Notes under the pieces: model-generated
Told to the model about the DNA's origin: nothing
Databases searched by the model: none
Seen by the model: only the letters and a program-made list of their open reading frames with translations
Source: Diphasiastrum complanatum
Taxonomy: Eukaryota > Streptophyta > Lycopodiopsida > Lycopodiales > Lycopodiaceae
Direction: 5' to 3'
Length of the DNA: 64,000 bases
Assembly (NCBI GenBank): GCA_029204225.1
Contig: CM055109.1
Location: forward strand, 20,454,349-20,518,348
Made by a program: the position numbers and the translations under genes
Part shown: positions 43,301 to 55,300 of the stretch, piece by piece
Position numbering within the stretch: position 1 is the first letter of the stretch
How the letters are laid out: the number at the start of each line of letters is the position of its first letter

Positions 43301-46300
43301 AGCAAAGAGAAATTTCGGAAAATCTTGGACAGCAAATTGCAAGAAGAGACATGGCTGTTGGACAGCCCAAACAGTCCCACAGTGGCTGTTGGCGACTTTG
43401 CGGGACAACAAAGTAAGTTCGTTTTATCATGGAAAGACGTGTGCCTCTACAAAATCAGTGGACTATGTTGATTTTTCAGTGTTTGCTCTCACATCTCATG
43501 GAGATGTTGTAGAAGAACCTGATTTTTATGAGCAGGCCAAGGGAGTAAAATGTTGGGAGAATGTGATGCGAGATGAGTATGATTCACTGATGAAGAACCA
43601 GATTTGGGTTCTTGTTGATCTTCCTCATGGGAAGAAGGCAATTGGTTCTAAATGAGTATACAAAATCAAGTACAAGGCAGATGGTACTGTTGAAAGGTAC
43701 AAGGCAAGGCTTGTTGCCAAAGGCTATGCTCAGCAAGAGGGGATTGATTATGAGGAGACTTTTGCTCCTACCGCTCAGATGACTACCATGAGGGTAGTAA
43801 CGAGACAGGTCTGAAATTAAGTAGTCAAGGTGATGGTGAACCATTTGATACTACTTCATATTGTCAAGCTATTGGCTGTCTCATTTACCTATGTAATTTA
43901 AGACCGGACATTTTTTATACTATCTCACTCATGAGTCATTTCATGCATGCCCCGATGACATCACATTGGAAAGTGTTGAAGAGGATCTTTCGATATCTTC
44001 AAGGAACAAGAAGTCATGGACTGGTTTTTCCTGCTTGTGATGATGCATGTTTGGTTGGTTTTAGTGACTCGGATTGGGGTGGAGATCAAGACACTAGACG
44101 CTCTACAAGTGGACATTGCTTTTTCTATGGAAATTTTGCAATTTCTTGGTCAAGTAAAAGGCAGCCCACTATTGCTACTTCTTCCAGTGAGGCAGAATAT
44201 AGAACGATATTTTCAGCCACAACGGAGTGTTTATGGCTAAGAAGACTACTTGTTGACATGAAGTTTGGCGAACCCTCAACCACTCTTTTCTTGAGTGATA
44301 GTCAAAGTGCTATTGTCATTGCACGGAATCCTGTTTTTCATGCGAGGACGAAGCATCGAGATCCATTATCACTTTGTTTGGGAGAGACTTCATGATGGCG
44401 GCATTTTACTTGAATATTGTCCTATAGAGGATAATATTGCAGACCTCTTCACTAAGGCGTTGCCTAGAGAGAAATTTGAAGCTTTATGCAAAGCTCTAAA
44501 TTTAAGACCACGTGGTGGCTTTGTTACATAGTGAAGATTTCATTTTATGCATTGTCATTGAAGGAGGGTGTTAGAAATAAATGACTATGCTAAAGTTAAT
44601 ACATAGGTTACTTTGACCCAAAAGGTCGAGATTTGTGTAACCATGGGTATTTAGTTATTTAGGCCATCTTAAGTTTGTCTTAAGTTCAGTTGGACCCAAT
44701 TTTGGGCATGTAGTGACTCGCGGGTCCTTAGGGGTCTAATTTTGTTTAGGGGCCCTATCTTGACTTTTGGGGGTGCCCTACATTTAGTAAGTGGTTAAGC
44801 TTAGGGTTTGTTGGCATTTGGCCACATCCAGGTAGACTACTTAGATGCTCACATTTTGCTAAGCATTGCTCTCCATTTTCCTGCTTGCATTTTCTGCTTT
44901 CTCTCTCTCCTTGAGGGCGCCTATCCTCCTCCCTCATTTGTCTTGTGGAGATTGTTTGATAGTTAGATCTTGGTGCCTTGACTCTTGTTTTCCTACAAGT
45001 CAGTGTCTACATATAGTGAGCATTTTCTTCTACTGGGTGAGGCCCATGGGCTTGCCATTTTAATGGCTTGTCTTGTTGGCCTAGTTTTGGTGACTATACT
45101 TGCCACCCTCATAGTGGGGCCATAGTGTTGTGGATTTTTTCATGAGTTTAGCATCTCTCATACCCTTTTTATCCGACTTTACTGTTTCTCCACCACACTA
45201 TCAGATCATTTTTTTCTTTCCATTTATTTGGGCTTAGTGTTAGATGATCTTTCTCCATCTAATCCCTTTCCTATGGAACATGCTCCTAATTACATGTTTA
45301 GGCATGCATACACACATCTTTATCATGATGCTCTCTCTTTCGTACTCCAAAGTTTTCCATATGATAGCCCACTCCACTCCCAAGCATCGTTTCTCACTAC
45401 AGCCTTTCATACCACTGCTTCCATGGCTTTCCCATCCAAACATCGTAAATACTCCAGACGACTGAACGTACGTCATCCTCACCAATCTTGGTATGATGAG
45501 GTATGCAAATAACTCCACTTACAAGTGACTTATGCACATTGCTTACCATCTCCCCATCTTCGTAATATCAGACGTTTATACAGTTATACTTGTTATTACA
45601 AAAAACGCTCATATGAGAAAGGGAAATGTCATGTGGATCTTCTCTATAGTTCCTCCTTTGGTGCTTTTTGGTGTGAGTTTATCCCTCAGGCCTGTTAGGA
45701 ATAGCATAACCATGAGGAAGACAAAGCTAATCTGATCCACCCAACCAATGCACTCTCTTATAGAATCGCCCTCCTAGCTGAATGTGAGTTTGCATGCGGT
45801 AGGTGGGAGTTGCTGTTGACACCCACCGTTCATGTTGCATGCATGGGTTAATAATGCATGCAAAGTCCCAATCCACTACTGAAGGACTGCATGGCCCCCT
45901 ACCGCCATGCATGTGTCTGCATGGGCATTACTGGCCCTCATACCTACTGCATGGTATGTATGCATGCCACTGACTCACACTGTCCTCTGCCTCTGGTAGT
46001 TAGCTGCACCTAGAAGTACTATTGGGTCAGTACTATTACGGTCTCCTAACACTCCCTTCCCCTTAAGAGCTATCTTGGTCGTCTAAGATCCTTTCCCTTC
46101 CCCTTAAGAAGATTTGTCATGGGAACTGCTAATTGAGCATAATCCTTGACAAATCGTCTGTAGTATCTCAAAAGGCCAAGAAAGACCTGAACATGAAATA
46201 CTATTTGGTCTAGGCGAATTGAAAATGGCTTTGACTTTATTTGGATCCATCTTTCAAGATAATATTAGCCCAAATAATGTACTTCGGTAAAAAAACTCAC

Positions 46301-49300
46301 ATTTAGGTTTCTTTGCAAATAGCTTATGCTTTCTAAGCAAACGGAACACCTTTCTGAGGTGAGCTAAGTGCTCTTTTTAAGTTTTGCTGCAAAATAAAAT
46401 ATCATCTAGAAAGACTACCACAAATTTTCCTAAATATGGCCAACCAACAATGTTCATTAGGGTCATTGTTACACACAAGCTCACAAACCCTAAGTAAATA
46501 CGCAGAATTACCCAGCAAATTTGTCACTTTATTAATCTCAAGCAAGTGTACATAGATTAACAAGCAAACTTGAGAGCTCTGATGCAAGTCTCCTCCCAAC
46601 TGTAGCTGCATAGGAATACGACAGGGAATGCTTGGCAAGGCTCACACTATATCCCCTCAAGCACCCCTTAACCCTCACACATACTAACGTCGACACATGG
46701 CAAACTCCATGCATAGTCAACACTCTGCCACTTGGCAGTACCCTGCTGACACACAGGCAAGCTATGGACAGTCTGACACGTGTCACTCATGCATTGGACC
46801 AAGTGTCCCAATGAGCATATGACACGTCCTATTGACCCATCCGACAAGTGTCACTCATGCACTGGACCAACTGTCCCAGTGAGCATATGACATGTGTCAC
46901 GTTGACTGGTCAACCCTTCCTATTTTTAGGAAGTCAGTCCAACAAACTCTCATGAGACCCAGTAACCCCCCCTTGGCCATCTTAGAAGTAGTCACTATAA
47001 TAGATATTTCAATTGTAATTTACAATTGTCTCCATAGGCCGGTGACTTAGCCATTTACAATTTACAATTTACATTAGGCAAGGGATTCATAGTACATGTG
47101 ACATCCCTTCCCTCCTCAGATGACATCATCCTCGATGGAAAAGTCTGGATATTGTGCATGCAACCCATGCGCGTTCTCCCAGGTAGCATCACTGAGAGGT
47201 CGTCCAACCAAGTACTCACGGAGCAAACGATTTCGCAACCGTCTCTGCCTCCGGTCCAATACTGTTGCTGGTCCATGCATCACCTCCCCATGCTCCTGAA
47301 ACAATACAAGGCTATCAGCCAACAGGTTATCACCGTCATGTAAAACCTTCTTTAAGCGTGAAACATGAAAAACAGGATGAACCTTACAATCAAGAGGCAA
47401 ATTCAATTCATAAGCAACGCCATTAATCTTTTTAGCAATTTTAACACTTCTCTGTCTTCAAGGTTTTCGAGTCCTTTGGAATCCTAAGAAACACCATGTC
47501 TCCTTCCTCGAACTCTCTTGGCGTACAATCCAGATCAGCATATGTCTTTGCCCGTAAACTAAGGTGTTGAAAGATGTTTGTGGATTTACTTGTGTTTGCA
47601 TGATTTACAGGCACATAAATTAGACTTAAGTTTTGGTTTCAACGAGAAGTCGAGTACGTATTTTTTGAAGCAGTTTTGTTTAAGTTTGATGCATCCTTTT
47701 GAGCTTTGTAGATCAGCTTTCTGTGAATTTGTGATCAATCATTTTATTTGAATGAAAAATCACAAAACTTATTTAGGTATTACTTTGGAAAGTATTTCAG
47801 TTTAGCCAGTACTTTGCAGATTGCTGTAGCAAATAGGTACTCAAACGAGGAAGTACGCAAGAGGGTGCATGCAGAATATTTGCAGGCACTTGACAAGATG
47901 TTGGTTTCCTCATTGACAAACGAGAATCCACGTCACCTGCTGAAGTATGTGCTCTGATGTTATTTACACATTCAGTAGCTTGAGTTTCTTTAGAAAGCCA
48001 AATTACTGAATATTATTCACATAAAGTGAGAAATATTGGCATCTCCTCAAAACACTCCTTTGTTGAGTGTTTTGATGAAGGCAACTAGAGTGTAAAGGTT
48101 CTATATACTTGTAGATTTCCATATTAAGTCCTGTTCTTAAAGTTTCTGATCCTTCTTTGGGATATGTGTTATTGGAGACAACTTAATGTGTCCCTCTCTT
48201 CTCTAAAACTAAACAATTTTTGAAGGGAAGAAAATGTTCTTATCTCCTTGGAAGATTAGTGAACGTATCAAAGTACCATCTTTCATTCTTGAAGTGATAG
48301 TAACTTTACATTCGCGTACAAAGATATGTTCTGAGGTAAGCTTGTTGCAAAAAGTCGTTTTCAAAAGAAATCAAGCAGTCGACTACATTCACTTGATCCA
48401 TTTTGCCTAGCTTTTTAAATTGTCCAGATTGTTGTAGAAAATTGTAGTTATCTGTTCACTTGTCTGTGTTAAAGATCATTACCTCTGTGAAAGTTAACAT
48501 GCAAGTGGGAAAACAAATTAGCTTTGTTTGTAGGTAAGCCCTTCATTCCACTTTACTTGTTCTTGACTATCTATATGCATCATTGAGATGGATTAAGCTT
48601 TGATGCAAACTTTTTAGTCTCCTTTCACATTATGCTTTCTTTTGCTTACTTGGTTCTTGGTGCCAGTTGGACATTCCTGAAATATTATCAAGTTCCAAGG
48701 GTGGTGGTTTCAGTTGGACTTTCTTGATGTGTATAGTTTTCTCTTGTGCTGTATTGTTACACTTCCTCAACGAGTGTATTTTCATTGCTTTATGCGTAGA
48801 TTGAAGAACTTATACTTTTGATAGAGGATCACCAAGTAACGGTCCATACTAGGTCCTATTTTTCAGGCCTTGAAATTATGTTTCCTGATTTGAGATAATT
48901 TTCTTTGTATGACCAGATTTTTAACACAGGGTGCCGCTTATGAGGAGGTAAGAGTGGTAGGGTCCACCATGCTGGAAGGTTGGCTCAATAATCCAGTCCA
49001 TGTCCGAGCGGCAAAATCTTTGCTCAATAATATCCTCTATCACATTAATGGGATTAGTCTGAATGAGTTCAGCACTGTTGCAAACTTGCTAGCTCTCAGG
49101 CTAAATGCGCAAGAGGTTTGACCTTTCAAATTTCAATTATATTTTGCATGGCTGCATGCAAAGCTTGATTAAAGTAATATAATAAAATGTACTTCTATGG
49201 TTTTCATTTTAAAATTTTCAATTTTTGATAAAAAATTAATCAAAATTTCTAATATGGTTTTTCATAAACTTTCTATTTTCACCTTTCAAAAAATCAGATT

Positions 49301-52300
49301 AAGTTTGAGCCGGGCAGCATATACTTCAATATAATCACACAACTAGTGCAACGGAGGTCAGAGTATAGATTGTTTGTTCTAAAGGTAAGATTATCCTTAG
49401 TGAGACTCTATACCATATCTCTATATCATTTATCTATCGAAGATGAAGCTGTAAAATTTCAAGTCTAGTGAACTATGTGATGCTGTGTATGGTCTTTGGT
49501 AGCTTCACTAGTGTTCTGTGTTGATGAGCTTTGTTGAGTACACACAAGACTGATGGAAAAATTTCTGGTTTCAGAAGTTATTCACAGCAGAGACTAAGTC
49601 GAAGGATTATCACAATATTAAGAGCATTGCTACAGCATTGAAAGCTCTGGACGGTTCTCATCCAGAGCAAGAATTTTCTTTAGTCTTGAAGGTAAGTGTT
49701 AACAAAGCTCTCAGAAAATAAGCAACTGCAAGTTGGGGGAGAGAATGCTTTTCAAGTTTCTGCGAGAAGTTCTCCTGGTCCAGTAGACCACTTAAGTTTG
49801 AATTTCAATGTGCACCATCATGTTACGTTGTCTAGGCATTCAAACTAATGGCAAGATTTGCAATTCTGCAAGTGGAGTGGGATCATCTCCTCTGTCAGCC
49901 ACTGAGATCGATGAAGCTTTTTGTTCTGTATATATCAACAGTTCTGAGTAAGGTTGCAATCTCAGTAACTTAAGATTCAAATACAATCGATTTGAACCTG
50001 TCAAATACAATTTATCCAAATCTGTTGCTACAGGATATCAAACTGGCACTTGCAAATAGCCACTCTGGTTTATGATATAAGGAAACTTTGTATTCACGTC
50101 TATCATCATGTATCCACCTTCTACAGATGCCAGGAATTTGACAAGACACATTAAGATGGCTGTCCATGAGTTATGTACTATTTGTTGTTGAAATAGTGCG
50201 ATTCATTTTCAGCAGGGTAACCACATTTCTTAAACATGTCTCTTATCCTCTTTTAAAATCGTCAAATGCATGTTTTATTATTCGGTGGATTCCAATGCTG
50301 CACAATACCTAGTAATAGTGAGGATACAGAATTAGGTTGTTTCATTCTTAGTTTCTTGCAACAAGCAAGCTTTTTAGCTAATAGCAGAATGAGATAATTA
50401 AAATGGTGCTGAGACATAAAGCTGAGACCTTTGAACTCCAAATGAATGCTTTTTTGCAACTGTACTTGAATAACTTTTTGATTCTATCCCGGTTTCTGAT
50501 GTACCACTCTGCAACTTTTTCAGAAAATTCAGTTTTTCTACTATGGAGGTGATAGGATCCTGTTAGATTTAGTTCAAAGAGAAGCCATGTCTCTAGCCTT
50601 CTACTTTTTTTTTGATTGCTCAACTATTGCTCAAAGTAGGCAATTTTTACTGGGCTTGTTACACGTAAAAGTATTTCAATGAGCTTCCTTCTTTTATTTT
50701 CAAAAGAAAAAACATTGTATTTTCCTTCATTCGGTATTCAGATGATCATAGACATTGACTAACTATTTATAGGTCCAGTTTGGTCATTTGTATTCTAATC
50801 AGGCAAAAAACTTGCAAATTTCTTCAATCTACTATGAGTATTTAACCTACCATGTTTGGTTTCAGAATGAATATCAATCTTTTTCTTCAAACATCTATTA
50901 ATCAGACTATTCAGTTGGGGTGTTTAATCTAGAATATCATACTTTAAATGTTATCAACTTTATCAGAGGATGTTTGCTAGGATTGTCATTGTAATATGAA
51001 GTGGATTTACCAATTACTAAAGTTTGCTGCTTGTAATCATTGAAGGAATTGGCAGCCAATGAGGAGCCACAGTCTCAACTTGTGCATATATTGCGAAGGT
51101 AATGGTCCTATGTAAATGGTGCATGGTAGCAGCTAATACACGGTGGTCTAGTATGAGCAAGTCAGCTGTCTTTCCACGACACTTTCAGGGGCCAAGCTCT
51201 CTGAGTGGCCCTTATTAAGTCTTTGTCAATCAATCAATGGAAGAATACAATCAGTGTAGAAAATCACGGAAAGTGCAGGTCTAATTTATAACATATTTTG
51301 AAATCGTGTAGCTTCTCAGGCTGTAAAAGGATAGCATGCTGAAGTGATAGCTACTTGATTTGCTTGCCAACCTAGAAGAAAACAGCAAAATTGCATTTTG
51401 AAGTTGTGGGCATCACGGCTTTCATTTCCTAGAATTCCGGCTTCATTTTCTGAAATTCCTGGTCTGCAAAAAGGCTTGATAGTATGCTTGCTTGTTACTT
51501 CCTTTGATCAGAAAGTGGCATTATGGAGATATTATTGGGGCTTATCCTTTTGTTCTAGAGTACATGTAACCTGAGTTAGAAGCAAGAGCAAGAATATACA
51601 ACAGAGCAGAGATGAAGAGAAAAATGCATATGTATAGGTATGTCTAGTATAGAGCAATAACAAGATGACAATCTCCATCTGTACTCTAGTGTAGCTAAAC
51701 TGAATATCAGCCCTAGCTACTCTAAGCTGCTCTACACCTAAATGTGGTCGAAAAGTCTATTCATTGTTGATGAGTATACTTTGTGTCCAACAGGTCATAG
51801 GCTAGGTCTGCAAATTCTAATTAGGGCCCAAGAATAGCCCAATGATCATTAAACGCCAATCAGTATTTCAAATCTTAATGATGGGACCAAGCCCCTTGCA
51901 TAGAACTACATGGTTCAGATTAAAGCGTGGACCCATGGTTTATAACTTTATATCAATGACGATTTGGCCATGGATGCCAATAAACGTTTCAGTTTGAGTT
52001 TGCAAGCGTGTTTGCAAGTTTGTTGCCCAGGGGCTGCCACATTTGCAAATATTTGCCCTGAGAAAACCTTGATTTTAAGATATCTTTGGTAGGGTAGAAA
52101 CTTGAACGGGAACTCATAGTCACCGGAGTACTTCAAGACATGTATCAAATTTGAAATTTTCGGCATTTACTATTCTTTACTAGTTTTTTTATATTAAAGT
52201 TGATTGAAAAATTTGTACCCATTTTTTACATCGAACCACCAGGAAACGTACAAATGCAAACGTGTTTGTTGGTAACTATGAATCAGGCATATGAACTCTC

Positions 52301-55300
52301 TCTCAAAAGGACAGTGTCCTCACTATCATTAATGAAGATGGCAAAATTGCAAACTAGAAGTAGTGATGACGTGAAAATAAAGATATGGATATTGCAAAAG
52401 AAAGATCACTGGGAAAATTCATATACCAAAGAAGGAATTGGGCAAATGCATTCCTAGAAGAGGAAGCCGGAAAACTGGAACAACGGGGGAATACTTGCTC
52501 ATTTTTTGTGAATGACCATGGAGGAGCATTGTCATGACATGTAGTGCTATGTCCCTGGTTACAGACTCACGGATTAGGGAAGCCCTGGAAGTGACTGAGG
52601 AAGTCCCAACAGGTTTTCTGAAATGGTTTCAATCCGGTATTTGTTTTAGAGATTAGGACCTTGTTCATCCATTGGAGTTGGATTGAGCATGTCTAGAGCA
52701 GTTGCATGAGCAAGCTTGGGAGCAGAGAACATACAAGGAGGATGCTGACAAGGAGGGAGAATCTTTCTTGGCTGGTCATTCTTTCTTAGGAACACTTGGT
52801 GAGAGTTTATGTGTGCTCTTGTTGATTCCTGTGGTGAGCTAGCTTCTCTTTTGCACGGGGGGAGATTGTGCTTGATCGTTCACAGTCTATGGTAGGTCGT
52901 TTATGCTTTGCAAGCTTCCTTGTTTCTTGTTTGATTATTGCAGTTTCGATCTTGGCAGTTCTTACAGTGAATCTTTGAGCAAATCATTGAACATACAAAG
53001 AGAACAAAGTCTATGTTCCAAGTTCCAAAAACTAGTAAGAAAGCTAGCCTTAAGCATAAAAAATGCTCAACTTGATGCTACAGACCTCCGTTTCACACAA
53101 TATGCTATAGGCATGGGCACCTTAGCATCAAGAACATGTTGCCAATATTCGGTTTGCAAACAATGAGGCACAAAAGCTTTATCTGTTTGATCAATGCTGA
53201 AAATCATGTATGTGAAAATTGACAAGAAATTTCAAAAGCTGTAACTCAACAAATACTAAATCATTTCCTACAAAAATCAGACCTCAATGGCACCCTAGCA
53301 TAAGGATTCCAATGTGCTATAGCATGCAAAGATTAACCAAGCGCATGCAAAAAACCAAGCCATAAAGAAAATGTTCAACAAAAGCTCTAGTTCAGGCTAT
53401 GTCGACTGCCCACACCTACCATTTACAAAAGGCTAAATCTTTTTGCATGTTATGACCTTGATTGAGAAATTTTTTGAATTAGCTTTTAGTTGAGTAGGAC
53501 CACGTTTACTGAATCTCTAAGATTCTAAAGAACAAAATGATCTTTCAACAAGCATAAGAGAAACAACAATTTTTTGCAGGACTCTATCTGATTACTACCA
53601 AGCCATCAACACCCTACCAAAGCCTTTCTTAACAAAAAAGAAGTGCAAAATATCAGAGAACAACATACTAGCATGTTGTTAAAATGTAAACATGAAGAAA
53701 AAGAAAAATTTCACCTTGTTCACACGTTCCTATCTTGAAACACTTAAACAAACGTGGTAAGAAGTCTCCAGCGACCTCTTTGGTGCCAAAGCTTAGAAGA
53801 ATCACGACACCCTGCAAGGTTTGATTGATCAAAGAAACAGGTGGCCTTGGCTCCTGATGCCCACCATAAGAACTCTCAAGATCCAACATGCAACGATCAA
53901 ACAAGAAGCAGGGAAGCTTGCAAAGCATAAATCCTGTGCATACCAATTTTTGTAGCAATCGATTAAGTAACAAGCAAAAATGAACTGTTGGAAGTTTTTG
54001 AAAAAAATTTTGCTCAAGAATTTTCACGACTAGTTTGTGGTTTCATTTTGTCAGCTTTCTCAGTAATAGTCTTCAAATTAGTTGCTTACTGTAAGTAGGG
54101 CGACCATGCATTCCAAGCTTGGTGATATTCTAACGCCATTTCATTAGCTTTCCATTGGTTCCATTTGAACTCAAATTCTTGCTTCTTTTCTGTTGAGAGT
54201 AAAGTCAAAATGTTTTTTACACAGTACATAGAGGTATTTTTTCTTTCCTAACTATTTTGGGGAATAAACAATGAACATGCTTTGTGACAGTTCTGTGCAT
54301 GCATGCAACTAAACACAGTTGTATCCTTGGTGTTTGTTAAAGTATAGGTATTTATAGCGTTACTTTATGTGCACACCATGGTGATTTTCCTTTTTGAGTC
54401 ATCTAAAATCTGTTACTGTATGATTTGAATATATCATGGTTAATATCTTCTACTATGTTTTGTACTAAATAGAACGTAGAAGCTAGTTTTTGTTAGTACT
54501 TATAGATATTACCTTTTGTTTGGTAGTTCTATATGTTATTTGATATATTTTGTTGACAAATAAATGCCATGCATGGGGAATTTCCGTTTTTGTTTAGACC
54601 TGCGTATATATAGTTGGTTACTTAAAGCTATTTTGAGGTACTGTTCTTCTTATATGTACATTTTGGTCTTAAGGTAGTACTAGAAGACACACTTATTGAC
54701 GAAACTACTGCAGAATGTTTGCAACAGGCCATTGTGCAGCTTGATGCTCAAATCTGCACTGTGATGCACAAATGCAACCACTGTACCAACAAGTACAAGG
54801 GATCTACCAACAACCTTGCATATCAGCCAGAGTTGGAAAAAGCATCGGAAATGGGAGGTGGTCAAGGATGTGTTAGCTTGGAAAGATGACTCCAAGGCTT
54901 TAGCGAAGTAGAAAGTTATATGCAAGATTTGCACAAATCGAGAGATTCTTGTAGGAGATAGTAGCTTCTAAGTCGGAGCAATTACCAATGGATATATGCT
55001 AGGTATTGTGGACTATGGTAGATCATAAGTTGGTCATATAGACTCCTAGTTAAAAATAGTAGAGGGATGTAGCGTAAATCTAAGAGCATGGTGCATTGAA
55101 TTGTAGACATAAGCGAGACAAAAGAAATGATGGTAGTACATTATTTAAGAGTCTTAAATTGAGCTTACATGAAGGGGATACTGTGGGATCAGCTGAGGAC
55201 TTGGGTTTGGATGATGACCTTTATAGTGAGTGCCAAAAAACAATGAGTGCCAAAAACAGTGAGTGCCATGAGTGCCAAAAGCAATAGTGAAATGAGTGCC

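Larger units (their letters stand above)
39933..44997 (+). mobile_element. Copia-2: nearly complete Ty1/Copia retrotransposon
   Basis: 5.1-kb Copia element in INTS1 intron 5. LTRs TGTTAGAAATAA...TTTCCTACA of 414 and 429 bp (the right copy has a 15-bp duplication near 44,885), an iMet primer site, a leader with GGCGCC palindromes, gag, protease, integrase, a partial RT, RNase H and a purine tract. The order integrase before RT is Copia-type. Stops, frameshifts and loss of the RT core make it defective. Flanks are GCTCA and AGTCA, which match at only 3 of 5 places, so a target duplication is not clear. Confidence 0.93.

Noticed and set aside
39928-45002. Target-site duplication of Copia-2
   Set aside because: GCTCA and AGTCA agree at only three of five positions; left as unproven.
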